Source: Pseudomonas multiresinivorans
GTDB taxonomy: Bacteria > Pseudomonadota > Gammaproteobacteria > Pseudomonadales > Pseudomonadaceae
Assembly: GCF_012971725.1 (NCBI RefSeq)
Contig: NZ_CP048833.1
Location: 5,642,001 to 5,706,000 of the forward strand
Direction of reading: 5' to 3'
DNA: 64,000 nucleotides
In this document: piece by piece, positions 1 through 9,588 of the stretch
How the letters are laid out: every line of letters begins with the position of its first letter
Numbering within the stretch: position 1 is the first letter of the stretch
The notes under the pieces: model-generated
Told to the model about the DNA's origin: nothing
What the model saw: only the letters and a program-made list of their open reading frames with translations
Databases searched by the model: none
Made by a program: the position numbers and the translations under genes

Positions 1-397
1 CGTACAACTCGACGGCGAGCGCACCCTCTGCTGCTCGGTGGGCAGCAAGGGCCGCTTCACCCCGGAGCAGATCGCCCTGCTCGCCCTGGTGCAACCCTGG
101 GTCGCCGGCCTGATGCGCCAGCGCATGGCCTTCGAACGCGAGGTGCAGGAAGCGCCTCCGCCGCCACGCTGGCAGAACCGCCTGGAATCCACCGCCCAGC
201 AGATGGAAACGCCGCTCACCGCACGCGAGCTGGAAGTGGGCCGGCTGATGCTCAGCGGCTGCTCCAGCAAGGAAATCGCCCGCAAGCTGGCGATCTCTGC
301 CGAGACGGTGAAGGTCCACCGCAAGCACATGTACGCCAAGCTGGGGATCAAGTCGCAGTCCGAGCTGTTCTCGCTGTTCCTGCAGGCGCAGGGCTGA
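1..397 (+). CDS. LuxR-family transcriptional regulator, C-terminal part (5' end outside window)
   Basis: The reading frame is open from base 2 to the stop at 395-397, so the gene begins before the window. The last 60 or so residues form a LuxR/FixJ-type helix-turn-helix: LTARELEVGRLMLSGCSSKE, then IARKLAISAETVKVHRKHMY, the classic motif in which the ETVKVH helix contacts DNA. The visible stretch before it (about residues 15-60 of the fragment) contains no recognisable receiver or autoinducer domain and could be the tail of a sensory domain. It is likely a DNA-binding response regulator or orphan LuxR protein; its signal cannot be judged from this fragment. It is followed by a REP doublet and then sdaA in the same direction, so transcriptional coupling is doubtful. 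Confidence 0.85.
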   Translation, partial: VQLDGERTLCCSVGSKGRFTPEQIALLALVQPWVAGLMRQRMAFEREVQEAPPPPRWQNRLESTAQQMETPLTARELEVGRLMLSGCSSKEIARKLAISAETVKVHRKHMYAKLGIKSQSELFSLFLQAQG

Positions 398-406
398 GGC
401 TGCTTT

Positions 407-501
407 TGTAGGAGCGAGCTTGCTCGCGAACAGCGTTTCCTGGCCGGCTCCGCGGTGAACCGGTTCGCGAGCAAGAACTGGGCGTCCCCCTCTCTCCTAC
501 A
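407..501. repeat. REP doublet, first family (right arm degenerate)
   Basis: A forward copy of the Pseudomonas REP unit (TGTAGGAGCGAGCTTGCTCG) at 407-430 is followed by an inverted arm starting at 462. The inverted arm is interrupted by about 14 unrelated bases before its CTCCTACA end. It lies between the LuxR gene and sdaA. Confidence 0.8.
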
Positions 502-578
502 AAAAGCGCGTGGCCGTCGAGCGGTCGGTGAGCACTCAAGGCCGCACGGGTCCATGCTGGAAGACAGGAGGAATCCCC

Positions 579-1958
579 ATGACCCTCAGCGTCTTCGACA
601 TGTTCAAACCCGGTGTCGGCCCGTCCAGTTCGCACACCGTTGGGCCGATGCGCGCCACCCGCGAGTTCGTCGACCGCCTGCGTGACGACGGCCTGCTGGC
701 CCGAACCACGGCGGTCGAGGTGCATCTCTACGGCTCCCTCAGCGCCACCGGCAAGGGCCACGCCACGGACCGCGCTTGCCTGATCGGCCTGCTCGGCATC
801 GACCCGGCGGAAGCCGACCCCGCGGCCCTCACCCCACAGGTAGACGACATCCTGCTGCGCCATCGCCTGCGCCTGGGCGGTGTGGAGGAAATCGACTTCG
901 ATCCGGCGCGGCAACTGGTCTTCCACGACGACAGCCTGCCCGCCCATCCCAACGGCCTGCACCTGCGCGCCCTGGACGAAAACGGCGAACTGCTGGCCGA
1001 ACGCATCTGCTATTCGGTCGGCGGCGGCTTCGTGGTGGATGCGGCGGACTTCAACACCGACCGCGCCCTCCCGGACAATCCGATGCCCTACCCCTTCCAC
1101 AGCGCCGAGGAACTGCTGCGCCTGTGCCATGAGCACGGTTTCCGGCGCATCAGCGACCTGATGTGGGCCAATGAGCGCGCGCTGCGCAGTGACGAGGAAA
1201 TCCATGCCGGCCTTGCGCATATCTGGGACGAAATGCAGGCCTGCGTGAACCGCGGCCTGGAAACCGAAGGCACGCTGCCCGGCGGCCTCAAGGTGCGCCG
1301 CCGCGCGCCCATGCTCTATCGCCGGCTGAATGAAGCGGACAGCGGCAACCTGATCGCCACCACCCTGGGCGCCCTGGACTGGGTGGACCTCTGGGCGCTG
1401 GCGGTGAACGAGGAGAATGCCGCCGGCGGGCGCGTCGTGACAGCACCCACCAACGGCGCGGCCGGCATAGTCCCGGCGGTGCTGCACTACTACGCGCACT
1501 ACGACGCCAACGCCAATGCCGAAAGTATCGAGCGCTACCTGCTGACCGCTGCCGCCATCGGCATCCTGTGCAAGCTCAACGCTTCCATCTCCGGCGCCGA
1601 AGTCGGCTGCCAGGGCGAAGTCGGTTCGGCCTGCGCCATGGCGGCGGCCGGGCTGGCGGAGGTGCTGGGCGGCAGCCTGGAGCAGGTGGAAAACGCCGCC
1701 GAGATCGGCCTGGAGCACAACCTTGGGCTGACCTGCGACCCGGTCGCCGGACTGGTCCAGGTGCCCTGCATCGAGCGCAACGCCATGGCCTCGCTCAAGG
1801 CCATCAACGCCGCCCAGCTCGCCCTGCGCGGCGATGGCCAGCACCTGGTCAGCCTCGACAAGGCCATCGACACCCTGCGCGATACCGGGCGCGACATGAT
1901 GGACAAGTACAAGGAAACCTCGAAGGGCGGGCTGGCGGTGAATGTGATCGCCTGTTAG
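579..1958 (+). CDS. sdaA: L-serine dehydratase, iron-sulfur dependent, single chain
   Basis: Converts L-serine to pyruvate and ammonia in the cytoplasm using a 4Fe-4S cluster. The 459-residue protein has the N-terminal beta-chain domain (opening SVFDMFKPGVGPSSSHT) and the C-terminal alpha-chain domain. By comparison with the single-chain Legionella enzyme, Cys344, Cys386 and Cys397 are the expected cluster ligands: the spacing of 42 and 11 residues matches. The last residue is Cys459 (ending NVIAC), as in family members whose C-terminal cysteine folds back into the active site. The start at 579 is preceded by an AGGAGG ribosome site at about 566-572; an upstream in-frame ATG at 510 lacks one. 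The gene stands alone between two REP doublets. Confidence 0.95.
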   Translation: MTLSVFDMFKPGVGPSSSHTVGPMRATREFVDRLRDDGLLARTTAVEVHLYGSLSATGKGHATDRACLIGLLGIDPAEADPAALTPQVDDILLRHRLRLGGVEEIDFDPARQLVFHDDSLPAHPNGLHLRALDENGELLAERICYSVGGGFVVDAADFNTDRALPDNPMPYPFHSAEELLRLCHEHGFRRISDLMWANERALRSDEEIHAGLAHIWDEMQACVNRGLETEGTLPGGLKVRRRAPMLYRRLNEADSGNLIATTLGALDWVDLWALAVNEENAAGGRVVTAPTNGAAGIVPAVLHYYAHYDANANAESIERYLLTAAAIGILCKLNASISGAEVGCQGEVGSACAMAAAGLAEVLGGSLEQVENAAEIGLEHNLGLTCDPVAGLVQVPCIERNAMASLKAINAAQLALRGDGQHLVSLDKAIDTLRDTGRDMMDKYKETSKGGLAVNVIAC

Positions 1959-1971
1959 TCCGGCCGGATGC

Positions 1972-2044
1972 GGTTCGCGAGCAAGCTCGCTCCTACAGGC
2001 CTGACGCCGGCGCGCTCTTAGTAGGAGCGAGCTTGCTCGCGAAC
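1972..2044. repeat. REP doublet, first family, arms in the opposite order
   Basis: GGTTCGCGAGCAAGCTCGCT (inverted arm) comes first and the GTAGGAGCGAGC arm second. This is the reverse of the usual arrangement in this window. The rest of the 333 bp gap up to 2291 shows no gene, terminator or promoter that I can support. Confidence 0.85.
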
Positions 2045-2291
2045 CGCCCAGGGACGCATGCCACCGTTCTTGCACCACCCGAAACAGGCTTTCTCAGCGC
2101 CAGAGAAAATCGTTAGCTAGCTTTCTTTTTATCCCGCTTCGGGCTACCGTCGGTGCCCGCCAGAACTAGAAAGACTTCCGAAAGCCCGCCGCATTGACCT
2201 TTGCCCAGGCGCGTTCGCGCGATGCCTGCCATGCTCTGTGACGGCCCTTTCGGCCAACCTGACCGTGATAAGCCCGACGACTGGAGATTCC

Positions 2292-3902
2292 ATGAACCTG
2301 TCGCTCCTAAGCCGCTATGCCTTTTTTGCCGCCTGCGTCCTGTTCACCGTGCTCAGCCTGCCCTTCCTCGGGCATGACTGGGTCTGGCCCTTCACCCTGA
2401 TCACCCTCGCCCTGAGCGTGCTCGGGGTCTTCGACCTGCTGCAGGAACGCCACGCGGTGCGCCGCAACTACCCGATCCTCGGCAACATCCGCTACCTGGT
2501 GGAAGCCATCCGCCCGGAAATCCGCCAGTACCTGCTCGAAGGCGACCAGGAGGCCCTGCCCTTCTCCCGCGCCCAGCGCGCCCTGGTCTATTCGCGGGCG
2601 AAGAACGAGACCGCCGACAAGCCCTTCGGCACGCTGATCGACGTCTACCAATCCGGCTTCGAATTCATCGCCCACTCCATCCGCCCGGCACCGGTGGCCG
2701 ACCCCTGCACCTTCCGCGTCACCGTCGGCGGCCCGGCGTGCAAGCAGCCCTACTCCATCTCGGTGTTCAACATCTCCGCGATGAGCTTCGGCTCGCTCAG
2801 CGCCAACGCCATCCGCGCACTGAACAAGGGCGCCAAGCTGGGCGGCTTCATCCATGACACCGGCGAGGGCAGCATCAGCCCTTACCACCGCGAGTACGGC
2901 GGCGACCTGACCTGGGAGCTGGGCAGCGGCTACTTCGGCTGCCGCAACGATGACGGCACGTTCAGCCCCGAGCGCTTCGCCAAGCAGGCGGTCGATCCGC
3001 AGGTGAAGATGATCGAGATCAAGCTCAGCCAGGGCGCCAAACCCGGTCACGGCGGCATTCTGCCCAAGCACAAGGTCACCGAGGAGATCGCTTCCACCCG
3101 CGGCGTGCCCATGGGCAAGGACTGCATCTCGCCCTCCTCCCACAGCGCCTTCAGCACGCCCAAGGGTTTACTCGATTTCATCGTCCAGCTGCGCGAACTC
3201 TCTGGCGGCAAACCAGTGGGCTTCAAGCTGTGCATCGGCCACCCATGGGAATTCATGGGCATCGCCAAGGCCATGCACGAGACCGGCATCCTCCCCGACT
3301 TCATCGTCGTCGACGGCAAGGAAGGCGGCACCGGCGCCGCACCCCTGGAGTTCACCGACCACATGGGCCTGCCGATGCGCGAGGGCCTGCTGTTCGTGCA
3401 CAACACGCTGGTCGGCCTGGACCTGCGCGACAAGATCCGCATCGGCGCCAGCGGCAAGATCGTCAGCGCCTTCGATATCGCCAGCGTGCTGGCCATGGGC
3501 GCCGACTGGGCCAACTCGGCTCGCGGCTTCATGTTCGCCATCGGCTGCATCCAGAGCCAGAGCTGTCACACGAACAAGTGCCCCACCGGTGTAGCCACCC
3601 AGGACCCGCTGCGCCAGCGCGCCCTGGTGGTGCCGGACAAGGCCGAGCGCGTCTACAGCTTCCACCGCAACACGCTCAAGGGCCTGGCCGAGATGATCGC
3701 CGCCGCCGGCATCCGCCACCCCTCGGAGCTGGAAGCACGGCATCTGGTACGCCGTGTCTCAGCCACCGAAATCCGCCTGTTCTCGCACCTGCATTACTTC
3801 CTGAAGCCGGGAGAGCTGCTCTCGGGCAACATCGAGGGCGAGTTCTACGAGCGCATCTGGCGCATGGCGCGCAGCGACAGTTTCGACGCCATGCCCGGCT
3901 GA
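2292..3902 (+). CDS. Membrane-anchored FMN-binding glutamate-synthase-like protein
   Basis: 536 residues. Two hydrophobic helices at the N terminus (about residues 7-28 and 33-52) anchor it in the inner membrane. The rest is a GltB-type alpha/beta barrel, as in the stand-alone glutamate synthase family. Visible family signatures are FNISAMSFGSLSANA, KPGHGGILP, the DGKEGGTGAAP segment and the cysteine cluster GCIQSQSCHTNKCPTG, which in glutamate synthase binds an iron-sulfur centre. It has no amidotransferase domain, so ammonia-dependent or unrelated oxidoreductase chemistry is likely; the physiological substrate is unknown for this family. The ATG at 2292 follows a GGAG site; an upstream frame start at 2238 has none. 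Confidence 0.85.
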   Translation: MNLSLLSRYAFFAACVLFTVLSLPFLGHDWVWPFTLITLALSVLGVFDLLQERHAVRRNYPILGNIRYLVEAIRPEIRQYLLEGDQEALPFSRAQRALVYSRAKNETADKPFGTLIDVYQSGFEFIAHSIRPAPVADPCTFRVTVGGPACKQPYSISVFNISAMSFGSLSANAIRALNKGAKLGGFIHDTGEGSISPYHREYGGDLTWELGSGYFGCRNDDGTFSPERFAKQAVDPQVKMIEIKLSQGAKPGHGGILPKHKVTEEIASTRGVPMGKDCISPSSHSAFSTPKGLLDFIVQLRELSGGKPVGFKLCIGHPWEFMGIAKAMHETGILPDFIVVDGKEGGTGAAPLEFTDHMGLPMREGLLFVHNTLVGLDLRDKIRIGASGKIVSAFDIASVLAMGADWANSARGFMFAIGCIQSQSCHTNKCPTGVATQDPLRQRALVVPDKAERVYSFHRNTLKGLAEMIAAAGIRHPSELEARHLVRRVSATEIRLFSHLHYFLKPGELLSGNIEGEFYERIWRMARSDSFDAMPG

Positions 3903-4020
3903 GCCGGCCGCGCCATTTCGTGCGGCCGCCTGATCAGTGGCTGCACGAATCTTCCAGACATCGCCTCATCGCGCGCTATGCTGGCCGACCGGGCAGGCGA
4001 TGGCGATGCGGAGGCGGCCC

Positions 4021-4857
4021 ATGCACAAAGACAACTGGATCGACCTGCTGCAGGACGCCGACACCGGCATCCAGAGCCTGCGTGCGCACTTCAAGGGCCA
4101 CGCCTACGACCCGCACTGGCACGACAGCTACCTGATTGGCTACACCGAATCGGGCGTACAGCAGTTCCGCAGCCGCAACCAGCGCCATATCAGCACCACC
4201 GGCAAGGTGTTCTTCCTCGAGCCCGGCGACATCCATGACGGCGACGCGCCCACTGAAGGCGGCTTCACCTACCGCACCCTGTACCTCGACACGCCCTGGC
4301 TGGAGCGGGAGATCGCCACGTTGTTCGAGGAAGCGCCGGGCAACTGCCAACTGACCGTACCCGAGTTGCTGATCGATGATCCGCAGCTGGCGCGACGCGT
4401 CGAAAATGCCTTCCAGGCCGTGCACGGAAACGACCTGAAGATCGTCCGCCAGACCGCCATCGACGACCTGCTCGACGGTATGACTCAACACCTGCACTGG
4501 CGCCAGCGCGGTGCCACGACGGCGCAGCTGCCGCTGGTGGCGCAACGCGCGCGGGACTATCTGCACGCCAACCTGACCGCCGACATCGGTCTCGACGACG
4601 TGGCCCGCGCCAGTGGCTGCGACCGCTTCCGCCTGACTCGCGCCTTCAAGCAGGCCTTCGGCCTGCCACCCCACGCCTACCTGATCCAGCTGCGCCTGGC
4701 CCGCGCACGGCAGTTGCTCGGCCGCGGCCTGGCACCGGCGGACATTGCCGCCGATCTCGGCTTCGCCGACCAGAGCCACCTCGGCCGCTGGTTCCGCCGC
4801 GCCTACGGGGTAACGCCAGCCTACTACCGCAAGCGCTGCTCAAAGCTTCCAGACTGA
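4021..4857 (+). CDS. AraC-family transcriptional regulator
   Basis: 278 residues. The N-terminal half is a cupin-like ligand-binding domain (HWHDSYLIGYTESGVQQF, then the EPGDIHDGDAP turn), and the C-terminal 100 residues carry two helix-turn-helix motifs (LDDVARASGCDRFRLTRAFK and ADIAADLGFADQSHLGRWFR). The start at 4021 has a GGAGG site about 7 bases upstream. It lies 52 bp upstream of a LysE-type exporter on the same strand. AraC/LysE pairs commonly have the regulator controlling the exporter in response to an amino acid or related effector; here that is inference. Confidence 0.88.
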   Translation: MHKDNWIDLLQDADTGIQSLRAHFKGHAYDPHWHDSYLIGYTESGVQQFRSRNQRHISTTGKVFFLEPGDIHDGDAPTEGGFTYRTLYLDTPWLEREIATLFEEAPGNCQLTVPELLIDDPQLARRVENAFQAVHGNDLKIVRQTAIDDLLDGMTQHLHWRQRGATTAQLPLVAQRARDYLHANLTADIGLDDVARASGCDRFRLTRAFKQAFGLPPHAYLIQLRLARARQLLGRGLAPADIAADLGFADQSHLGRWFRRAYGVTPAYYRKRCSKLPD

Positions 4858-4909
4858 GCCCGCCGCGCTGGCGAAGATGAACTCCCACGGATTCACCGGA
4901 GCTCCCGCC

Positions 4910-5518
4910 ATGCACCTCGCCCAGTTCAGCCAGTGGCTGCCCTTCCTGCTCTTCGCTTTCGTCGCCTCGATCACACCCGGCCCCACCAACCTGCTGGTGT
5001 TCAGCAACAGCGCCCGCTTCGGCTGGGGCGCGGCGTTGCCGATCATGCTTGGCGGCTGCGGCGCTGCAGCGGCGTTGGTGCTGGCGGTGGGCAGCGGGCT
5101 GGGTGAAGTACTGGCCAGCCTGCCACGGGTGCAACAGGCGATGAGCACAGTCGGCGTGCTCTGGCTGAGCTGGCTGGCCTGGCAGATCTTCCGCAGCCCG
5201 CCGGCAGACCTCACTCCGGGCGGCAATGCCGCCCGCCTGGGCCTTGTCGGCGCTGCCGCGCTGCAACTGGTCAACCCCAAGACCTGGATGATGGCGCTGG
5301 CGGTAATCAGCGTGTACGCCGGCCACGGCGCCGACCGCTTGGACCGCGTGCAAGCGCTGTCGCTGCTGTTCTTCCTCGTGTCGATTCCCTGCATGGCGGT
5401 CTGGGCCGGCCTGGGTATCGGCAGCCAGCGCCTGCTGTCGCCCCGGCAGATGCAGCGGCTCAACCAGTTGATGGCGATCCTGCTGCTGGTCTCGGCCTGG
5501 GCCGGGGCATTGCTGTAG
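4910..5518 (+). CDS. LysE/RhtB-family amino-acid exporter
   Basis: 202 residues, a hydrophobic protein with about six predicted membrane helices. The family signature lies near the N terminus (SITPGPTNLLV, the SxTPGP motif) and the conserved LVNPKTWMMAL segment in the middle. LysE/RhtB carriers export amino acids or homoserine lactone-like compounds using the proton gradient. The ATG at 4910 follows CGGAG; the in-frame ATG at 4877 has no ribosome site. It probably forms a unit with the AraC gene upstream. It nearly touches the end of the convergent LysR gene (4 bp apart). Confidence 0.88.
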   Translation: MHLAQFSQWLPFLLFAFVASITPGPTNLLVFSNSARFGWGAALPIMLGGCGAAAALVLAVGSGLGEVLASLPRVQQAMSTVGVLWLSWLAWQIFRSPPADLTPGGNAARLGLVGAAALQLVNPKTWMMALAVISVYAGHGADRLDRVQALSLLFFLVSIPCMAVWAGLGIGSQRLLSPRQMQRLNQLMAILLLVSAWAGALL

Positions 5519-5522
5519 CGAC

Positions 5523-6437
5523 CTAGAGAATGCCGTCGCGCCGCAGGTACTCGCGCAGGTGCTCGATGAATGCGTGGATCTTGCGCGTCGCCCGGCGGTT
5601 GCTCGGGTACACCGCGAGAATCTGCGCGCCGAAGGTGTCGGGCTCGAAGAAGTACTCATCCAGCACCGTCACCAGCCGCCCGCTGCGCAGGTGTTCCAGC
5701 ACGCTCCAGCGCGGACACGGCAACAGCCCATGGCCGGCCAGGCACGCGGTCAGCAGCACGGCCTGGTTATCGCTGTTCAGGCGGCCGTTGCGAGGAGTGG
5801 AGAAGCGCTCCCCCTCTACATCGAACCACCAGCGGTCATCCAGCGCCGGGTGGCGATAGACCAGGCAATCGTGGTCGGGAATCTCCCTGGGGTGACGGGG
5901 CGTGCCGCGCCGTTCCAGGTAAGCCGGGCTGGCGCACATGGCCAGGCGGCTTTCGGCCAGCGGCTGGGCGATCAGCCCCGGCAGGTCGCTGTTGCCCATG
6001 CGCAGGGCGAGGTCGTAGCGACCATCGAGCAGGTCGACGTAGCTGTCGGAAAGGTCGACTTGCAGGCGCACGTCCGGGTGCAGGTCGAGGAATTCAGCGC
6101 AGGCCTGGTCGAAGAACACCGGGCCGACGATCAACGGCCCGGTAATACGCAGTACGCCGCGCAGGCTGTGCTGCAACTGGGCGATTTCCTCAGTCGTTTC
6201 GCGCATCCGCGCCAGCACTTCGCGGGCCCCATCGAGATAGAGCTGCCCCGCCTCGGTGAGTGACATGCTGCGGGTAGTGCGCTCGAACAGGCGCGCGCCG
6301 ACTTCGATTTCCAACTGGCCGACCGCCTTGGTCACCGCCGAAGGCGTCTTGCCCAGCTGTTCGGCGGCGCGGCTGAAACTGCCGGTTTCGGCACTGGCGA
6401 CGAACATTGCCAGGCTGCTGAATCTGTCCATCATCAT
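5523..6437 (-). CDS. LysR-family transcriptional regulator
   Basis: 304 residues. The N-terminal winged helix-turn-helix reads FSRAAEQLGKTPSAVTKAVG, followed by the linker helix and a periplasmic-binding-like effector domain. The start is in a run of three ATG codons (MMMDRF); the first, at 6437, has an AGGA about nine bases upstream. It is divergent from the secreted amidohydrolase at 6550 with 112 bp between, so it is the natural candidate regulator of that gene. The inducer is unknown. Confidence 0.9.
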   Translation of the reverse strand: MMMDRFSSLAMFVASAETGSFSRAAEQLGKTPSAVTKAVGQLEIEVGARLFERTTRSMSLTEAGQLYLDGAREVLARMRETTEEIAQLQHSLRGVLRITGPLIVGPVFFDQACAEFLDLHPDVRLQVDLSDSYVDLLDGRYDLALRMGNSDLPGLIAQPLAESRLAMCASPAYLERRGTPRHPREIPDHDCLVYRHPALDDRWWFDVEGERFSTPRNGRLNSDNQAVLLTACLAGHGLLPCPRWSVLEHLRSGRLVTVLDEYFFEPDTFGAQILAVYPSNRRATRKIHAFIEHLREYLRRDGIL

Positions 6438-6549
6438 TCGTGCCAATCCTTCACAAGTGTTATGCCCGTTAGCGACTTCCGCGGCACACGCCACGCCATT
6501 AGCCTGCGCTGCAGACCAACAATAATCCATCGAAAAGCAAGGGGAAGTC

Positions 6550-8307
6550 ATGCACGGCATGCTCAAGGGAGCGCTGGCGCTCGCCATCGCACTCGGCACT
6601 TTTGAAGCACAGGCACAGAACGCGGACCTGATCCTGTACAACGCCAAGGTCTTCACCGCCGAACCCGGCCAGCCGCTGCAGCAGGCCGTGGCGGTCGCCG
6701 ACGGCAAGGTGCTGCAGGTAGGCTCCAACGAGGACATCCGCAAGCTCGCCGACAGCGGCAGCAAGCAGGTCGACCTGGGCGGCAAGGTGCTGATGCCCGG
6801 CTTCATCGACAGTCACTCGCACTCCATCTTCGGCGGTCTGGAGCTGATTTCCGCCAGCCTGCTGGACGAGCAGATGGACCTCGATGCGTTCGAGAAGCGC
6901 CTGAAGCAGGACCGCGACAGCGGCAAGGCCAAGGTGCATGACACCGTGGTCATGAACGGCATGAATTCCAGCTACTGGTCCCAGGCCGATGGCCTGGCCA
7001 AGCGCTTCAACCAGGGCGAGTGGAAAGACACGCCAGTGGTACTGATCGGCAGCGACCACCACACCGCCTGGGCCAATGCCGCGATGCTCAAGCGCGCCGG
7101 ACTCGACGCCAAGCGCGTGCGCAGCCTGAGCCCGCTGGAACAGCAGAACGTCGCCCACGACAAGTCATTCAACCCCACCGGCTTCCTGGTCGACTCCGGC
7201 TTCGACCTGGTCGCCGCCGCCATGCCGGTACCCGATACCGCCACCATGGACCGCGCCGGCGTGGCCGCCGTGAAGTACAACAACAGCCTCGGCATCACCG
7301 CCTGGATGGACCCGGCCGCCAACGGCAGCCCGGGCGAGGCGCTGTTCGCCATCAAGCCCACCGAGAAAACCGTCGGCGTACTGCCGGTGTACCGCGACCT
7401 GGCCCGCAACGGCCAGCTCACCGCCCACGTCGCCGCGCTGCAGGTGGTTAACCCGAAAAGTACTCCGGCCGATCTTGATGTCATCGAGAAGGTCCGCCAG
7501 CAGTTCCAGGGCATCCCCAACCTGACGCTGCCGGGCATCAAGGTCTTCGCCGATGGCGTGATCGAATTCCCCGCCCAGTCCGCCGCACTGCTGGAGGAGT
7601 ACAAGAACAGCCACAAGCCGGGCGAACTGCTGATCGATCCCAAGCACTTCGGCGAACTGGTCAGCGCCGCCGACGCACGCGGCTGGCTGGTGCATGTACA
7701 CGCCATCGGCGACCGCGCAGTGCGTGAATCGCTCAATGGCATCGCGCAGGCACGCAAGGATCGGCAGAGCGGCGTGACCCACTCGATTACCCACCTGCAA
7801 CTGGTCAACCCGAAGGACTTCCCGCGCTTCAAGGAGCTCGGGGTGATCGCCTCGATGCAACTGGACTGGGCCACCGCCGAGGTCTACACGGTGGAACTGG
7901 TGAAGCCCTACATCGCCGACGAGGCCTACCGCTACATGTACCCGGCCAAATCCCTGCTGGACAACGGCGCCACCATCGCCGGCGCCAGCGACTGGCCGGT
8001 GTCCACGCCTGATCCGCTCAAGGCCATCTACCAGGCGGTCACCCGCCAGGGCGAAGAAGGCGTGCTCAACGCCGCCGAGCGCGTGGACCGTCAGACCATG
8101 TTCTACGCCTACACCCGCAACGCCGCGCAGACCATCGGCCTGCTCGACAAGATCGGCACCCTGGCCCCCGGCAAACAGGCCGACATGGTGGTGATCGACC
8201 GCGACGTGTTCACCGTGCCCGACCAGCAACTGGACGAGGCCCGCGTACTCCACACCCTGTTCGAAGGCCGCGAAATCTATCGCGCCGAGGATCAACCGGC
8301 TCTCTGA
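6550..8307 (+). CDS. Secreted amidohydrolase (YtcJ/Amidohydro_3 type)
   Basis: 585 residues with a Sec signal peptide (MHGMLKGALALAIALGTFEA, cleavage near AQAQ), so it is probably periplasmic. The metal-dependent hydrolase barrel shows the FIDSHSHS motif around residue 84-92, a second histidine motif in VHVHAIGDRAVRES and the late aspartate motif AGASDWPVSTPDP. Members hydrolyse amide or imine bonds in small molecules such as formamides; the substrate here cannot be named. AGGGG precedes the start. Divergent from a LysR regulator. Confidence 0.88.
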   Translation: MHGMLKGALALAIALGTFEAQAQNADLILYNAKVFTAEPGQPLQQAVAVADGKVLQVGSNEDIRKLADSGSKQVDLGGKVLMPGFIDSHSHSIFGGLELISASLLDEQMDLDAFEKRLKQDRDSGKAKVHDTVVMNGMNSSYWSQADGLAKRFNQGEWKDTPVVLIGSDHHTAWANAAMLKRAGLDAKRVRSLSPLEQQNVAHDKSFNPTGFLVDSGFDLVAAAMPVPDTATMDRAGVAAVKYNNSLGITAWMDPAANGSPGEALFAIKPTEKTVGVLPVYRDLARNGQLTAHVAALQVVNPKSTPADLDVIEKVRQQFQGIPNLTLPGIKVFADGVIEFPAQSAALLEEYKNSHKPGELLIDPKHFGELVSAADARGWLVHVHAIGDRAVRESLNGIAQARKDRQSGVTHSITHLQLVNPKDFPRFKELGVIASMQLDWATAEVYTVELVKPYIADEAYRYMYPAKSLLDNGATIAGASDWPVSTPDPLKAIYQAVTRQGEEGVLNAAERVDRQTMFYAYTRNAAQTIGLLDKIGTLAPGKQADMVVIDRDVFTVPDQQLDEARVLHTLFEGREIYRAEDQPAL

Positions 8308-8455
8308 GCCGGGCTCCTGCGCCAGGGTCTGAACAACCCTGGCGCCCTGCCCGCCAGCCCAGCCCCTTGCCAAGCCCTCCGGCCTGTCGGAAGAGCCGGC
8401 GCTGCGCGGGATTTTTCTTCTGCCCACAGACAATCACAACAAAGGGACCCCCCGC

Positions 8456-9199
8456 ATGAATCGCCCCCATTGGCTGGCCGGCGCGCTGCTCGCCTGCGCG
8501 CCGCTCACCTCCGCACTGGCCGTCGACCTGGGCCACGACTTCAACCTGCAGATCGACACCGCGCTGGTCAGCGACTATCGCACCCGCGGCATCTCGCAGA
8601 CCCAGGGTGACCCCGCCCTGCAGGTCGGCGCCACCCTGCAGCACGCCTCCGGCGCCTACCTGGGCGTGTGGAGCTCCAACGTCGACTTCGGCGGCGGCCT
8701 GAAAACCCGTCAGGAGATCGACTACTACGGCGGCTGGTACTGGCAGGCCAACGAGGACGTCGCCCTGGACCTGGGCTACATCAAGTACACCTACCCCAAG
8801 GAAAGCCAATTCAACCAGAGCGACACCTACGCCATCCTCCACGCCTACGGCTTCGAGGTCGGGACGTATTACGGCAACGACTACCCGACCTACTTCGGCG
8901 AGGACCAGGCCAACCTCTATACCTACCTGGCCTACAACGCCGAGCTGCCGGCCGAGTTCAAGCTGCGCGTACGCTATGGTCGCAATGACGCCAAGGACCC
9001 GCTCTACCTGTCCGGCGACGGCAGCACCCGCGACACCTACGACGAGTGGGAGGCCAAGCTGAGCCATGAATGGGTGGGCTTCGACTGGGCGGTGAGCTAC
9101 ATCGACACCGACCTGTCGCAGAACGAATGCCGGACCCAGTTCGGCTTCGGCGACGCCTGCACCGCAACGGTAGTGGCCAGCGTTTCCCGAAGCTTCTAA
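8456..9199 (+). CDS. TorF-family putative porin (Gcw_chp family)
   Basis: 247 residues with a signal peptide ending near SALA, followed by alternating aromatic beta strands and a C-terminal phenylalanine (VSRSF), typical of outer-membrane barrels. The opening DTALVSDYRTRGISQT is the conserved start of the proteobacterial Gcw_chp/TorF family. The role is presumably a small-solute channel; no substrate is known. The stop codon overlaps that of the convergent DoxX gene by four bases. The 148 bp before it hold no recognisable feature beyond an AAAGGGA ribosome site. Confidence 0.8.
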   Translation: MNRPHWLAGALLACAPLTSALAVDLGHDFNLQIDTALVSDYRTRGISQTQGDPALQVGATLQHASGAYLGVWSSNVDFGGGLKTRQEIDYYGGWYWQANEDVALDLGYIKYTYPKESQFNQSDTYAILHAYGFEVGTYYGNDYPTYFGEDQANLYTYLAYNAELPAEFKLRVRYGRNDAKDPLYLSGDGSTRDTYDEWEAKLSHEWVGFDWAVSYIDTDLSQNECRTQFGFGDACTATVVASVSRSF

Positions 9200-9588
9200 C
9201 GCAGCGGTGGCGAACGGGGTGGCGTGGCGTCCCGTTCGCCCAGCAGGGCGATGGCGCACAAGGCCAGGGCGGCGATATTGGTGGAGACCGGATTGAAGGC
9301 GCCCAGCAGCAGTTCCGGGGCGAACAGCGCCACATCCACCAGCAGGCCCACCAGCGCAGCCGCCGCCAGCCATAGCGGCCAGCGGCTGCGGCGCAGCAGC
9401 AGGATGGCCAGGGCCAGGACGATCTCGGCGGCGCCCGCGACCTCGGCAATGCGCTGGGTGGACAGCGGCCAGCCGTGGGCCTCGATCATCCGCACTTCGT
9501 CAGGGCTGAGGAACAGCAGCTTGGGCACCAGGCCGTGGTAGAGGAACACCAGGCCCAGCGCCAGGCGCGCGATGGCCGCACTAGTCAT
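9196..9588 (-). CDS. DoxX-like integral membrane protein
   Basis: 130 residues with four predicted membrane helices (starting AIARLALGLVFLYHGLVPKL), matching the DoxX/DoxD-like family in size and in the early FLYHG segment. The role is unknown; relatives associate with thiol redox proteins. Its start overlaps the end of the upstream DCC-family gene by 8 bp, indicating translational coupling. The pairing with a thiol-disulfide DCC protein fits a membrane redox function (inference). Confidence 0.75.
   Translation of the reverse strand: MTSAAIARLALGLVFLYHGLVPKLLFLSPDEVRMIEAHGWPLSTQRIAEVAGAAEIVLALAILLLRRSRWPLWLAAAALVGLLVDVALFAPELLLGAFNPVSTNIAALALCAIALLGERDATPPRSPPLR

Noticed and set aside
6438..6549. 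LysR operator in the LysR/amidohydrolase gap
   Set aside because: No convincing T-N11-A palindrome could be singled out by eye in these 112 bp, so no site was listed.
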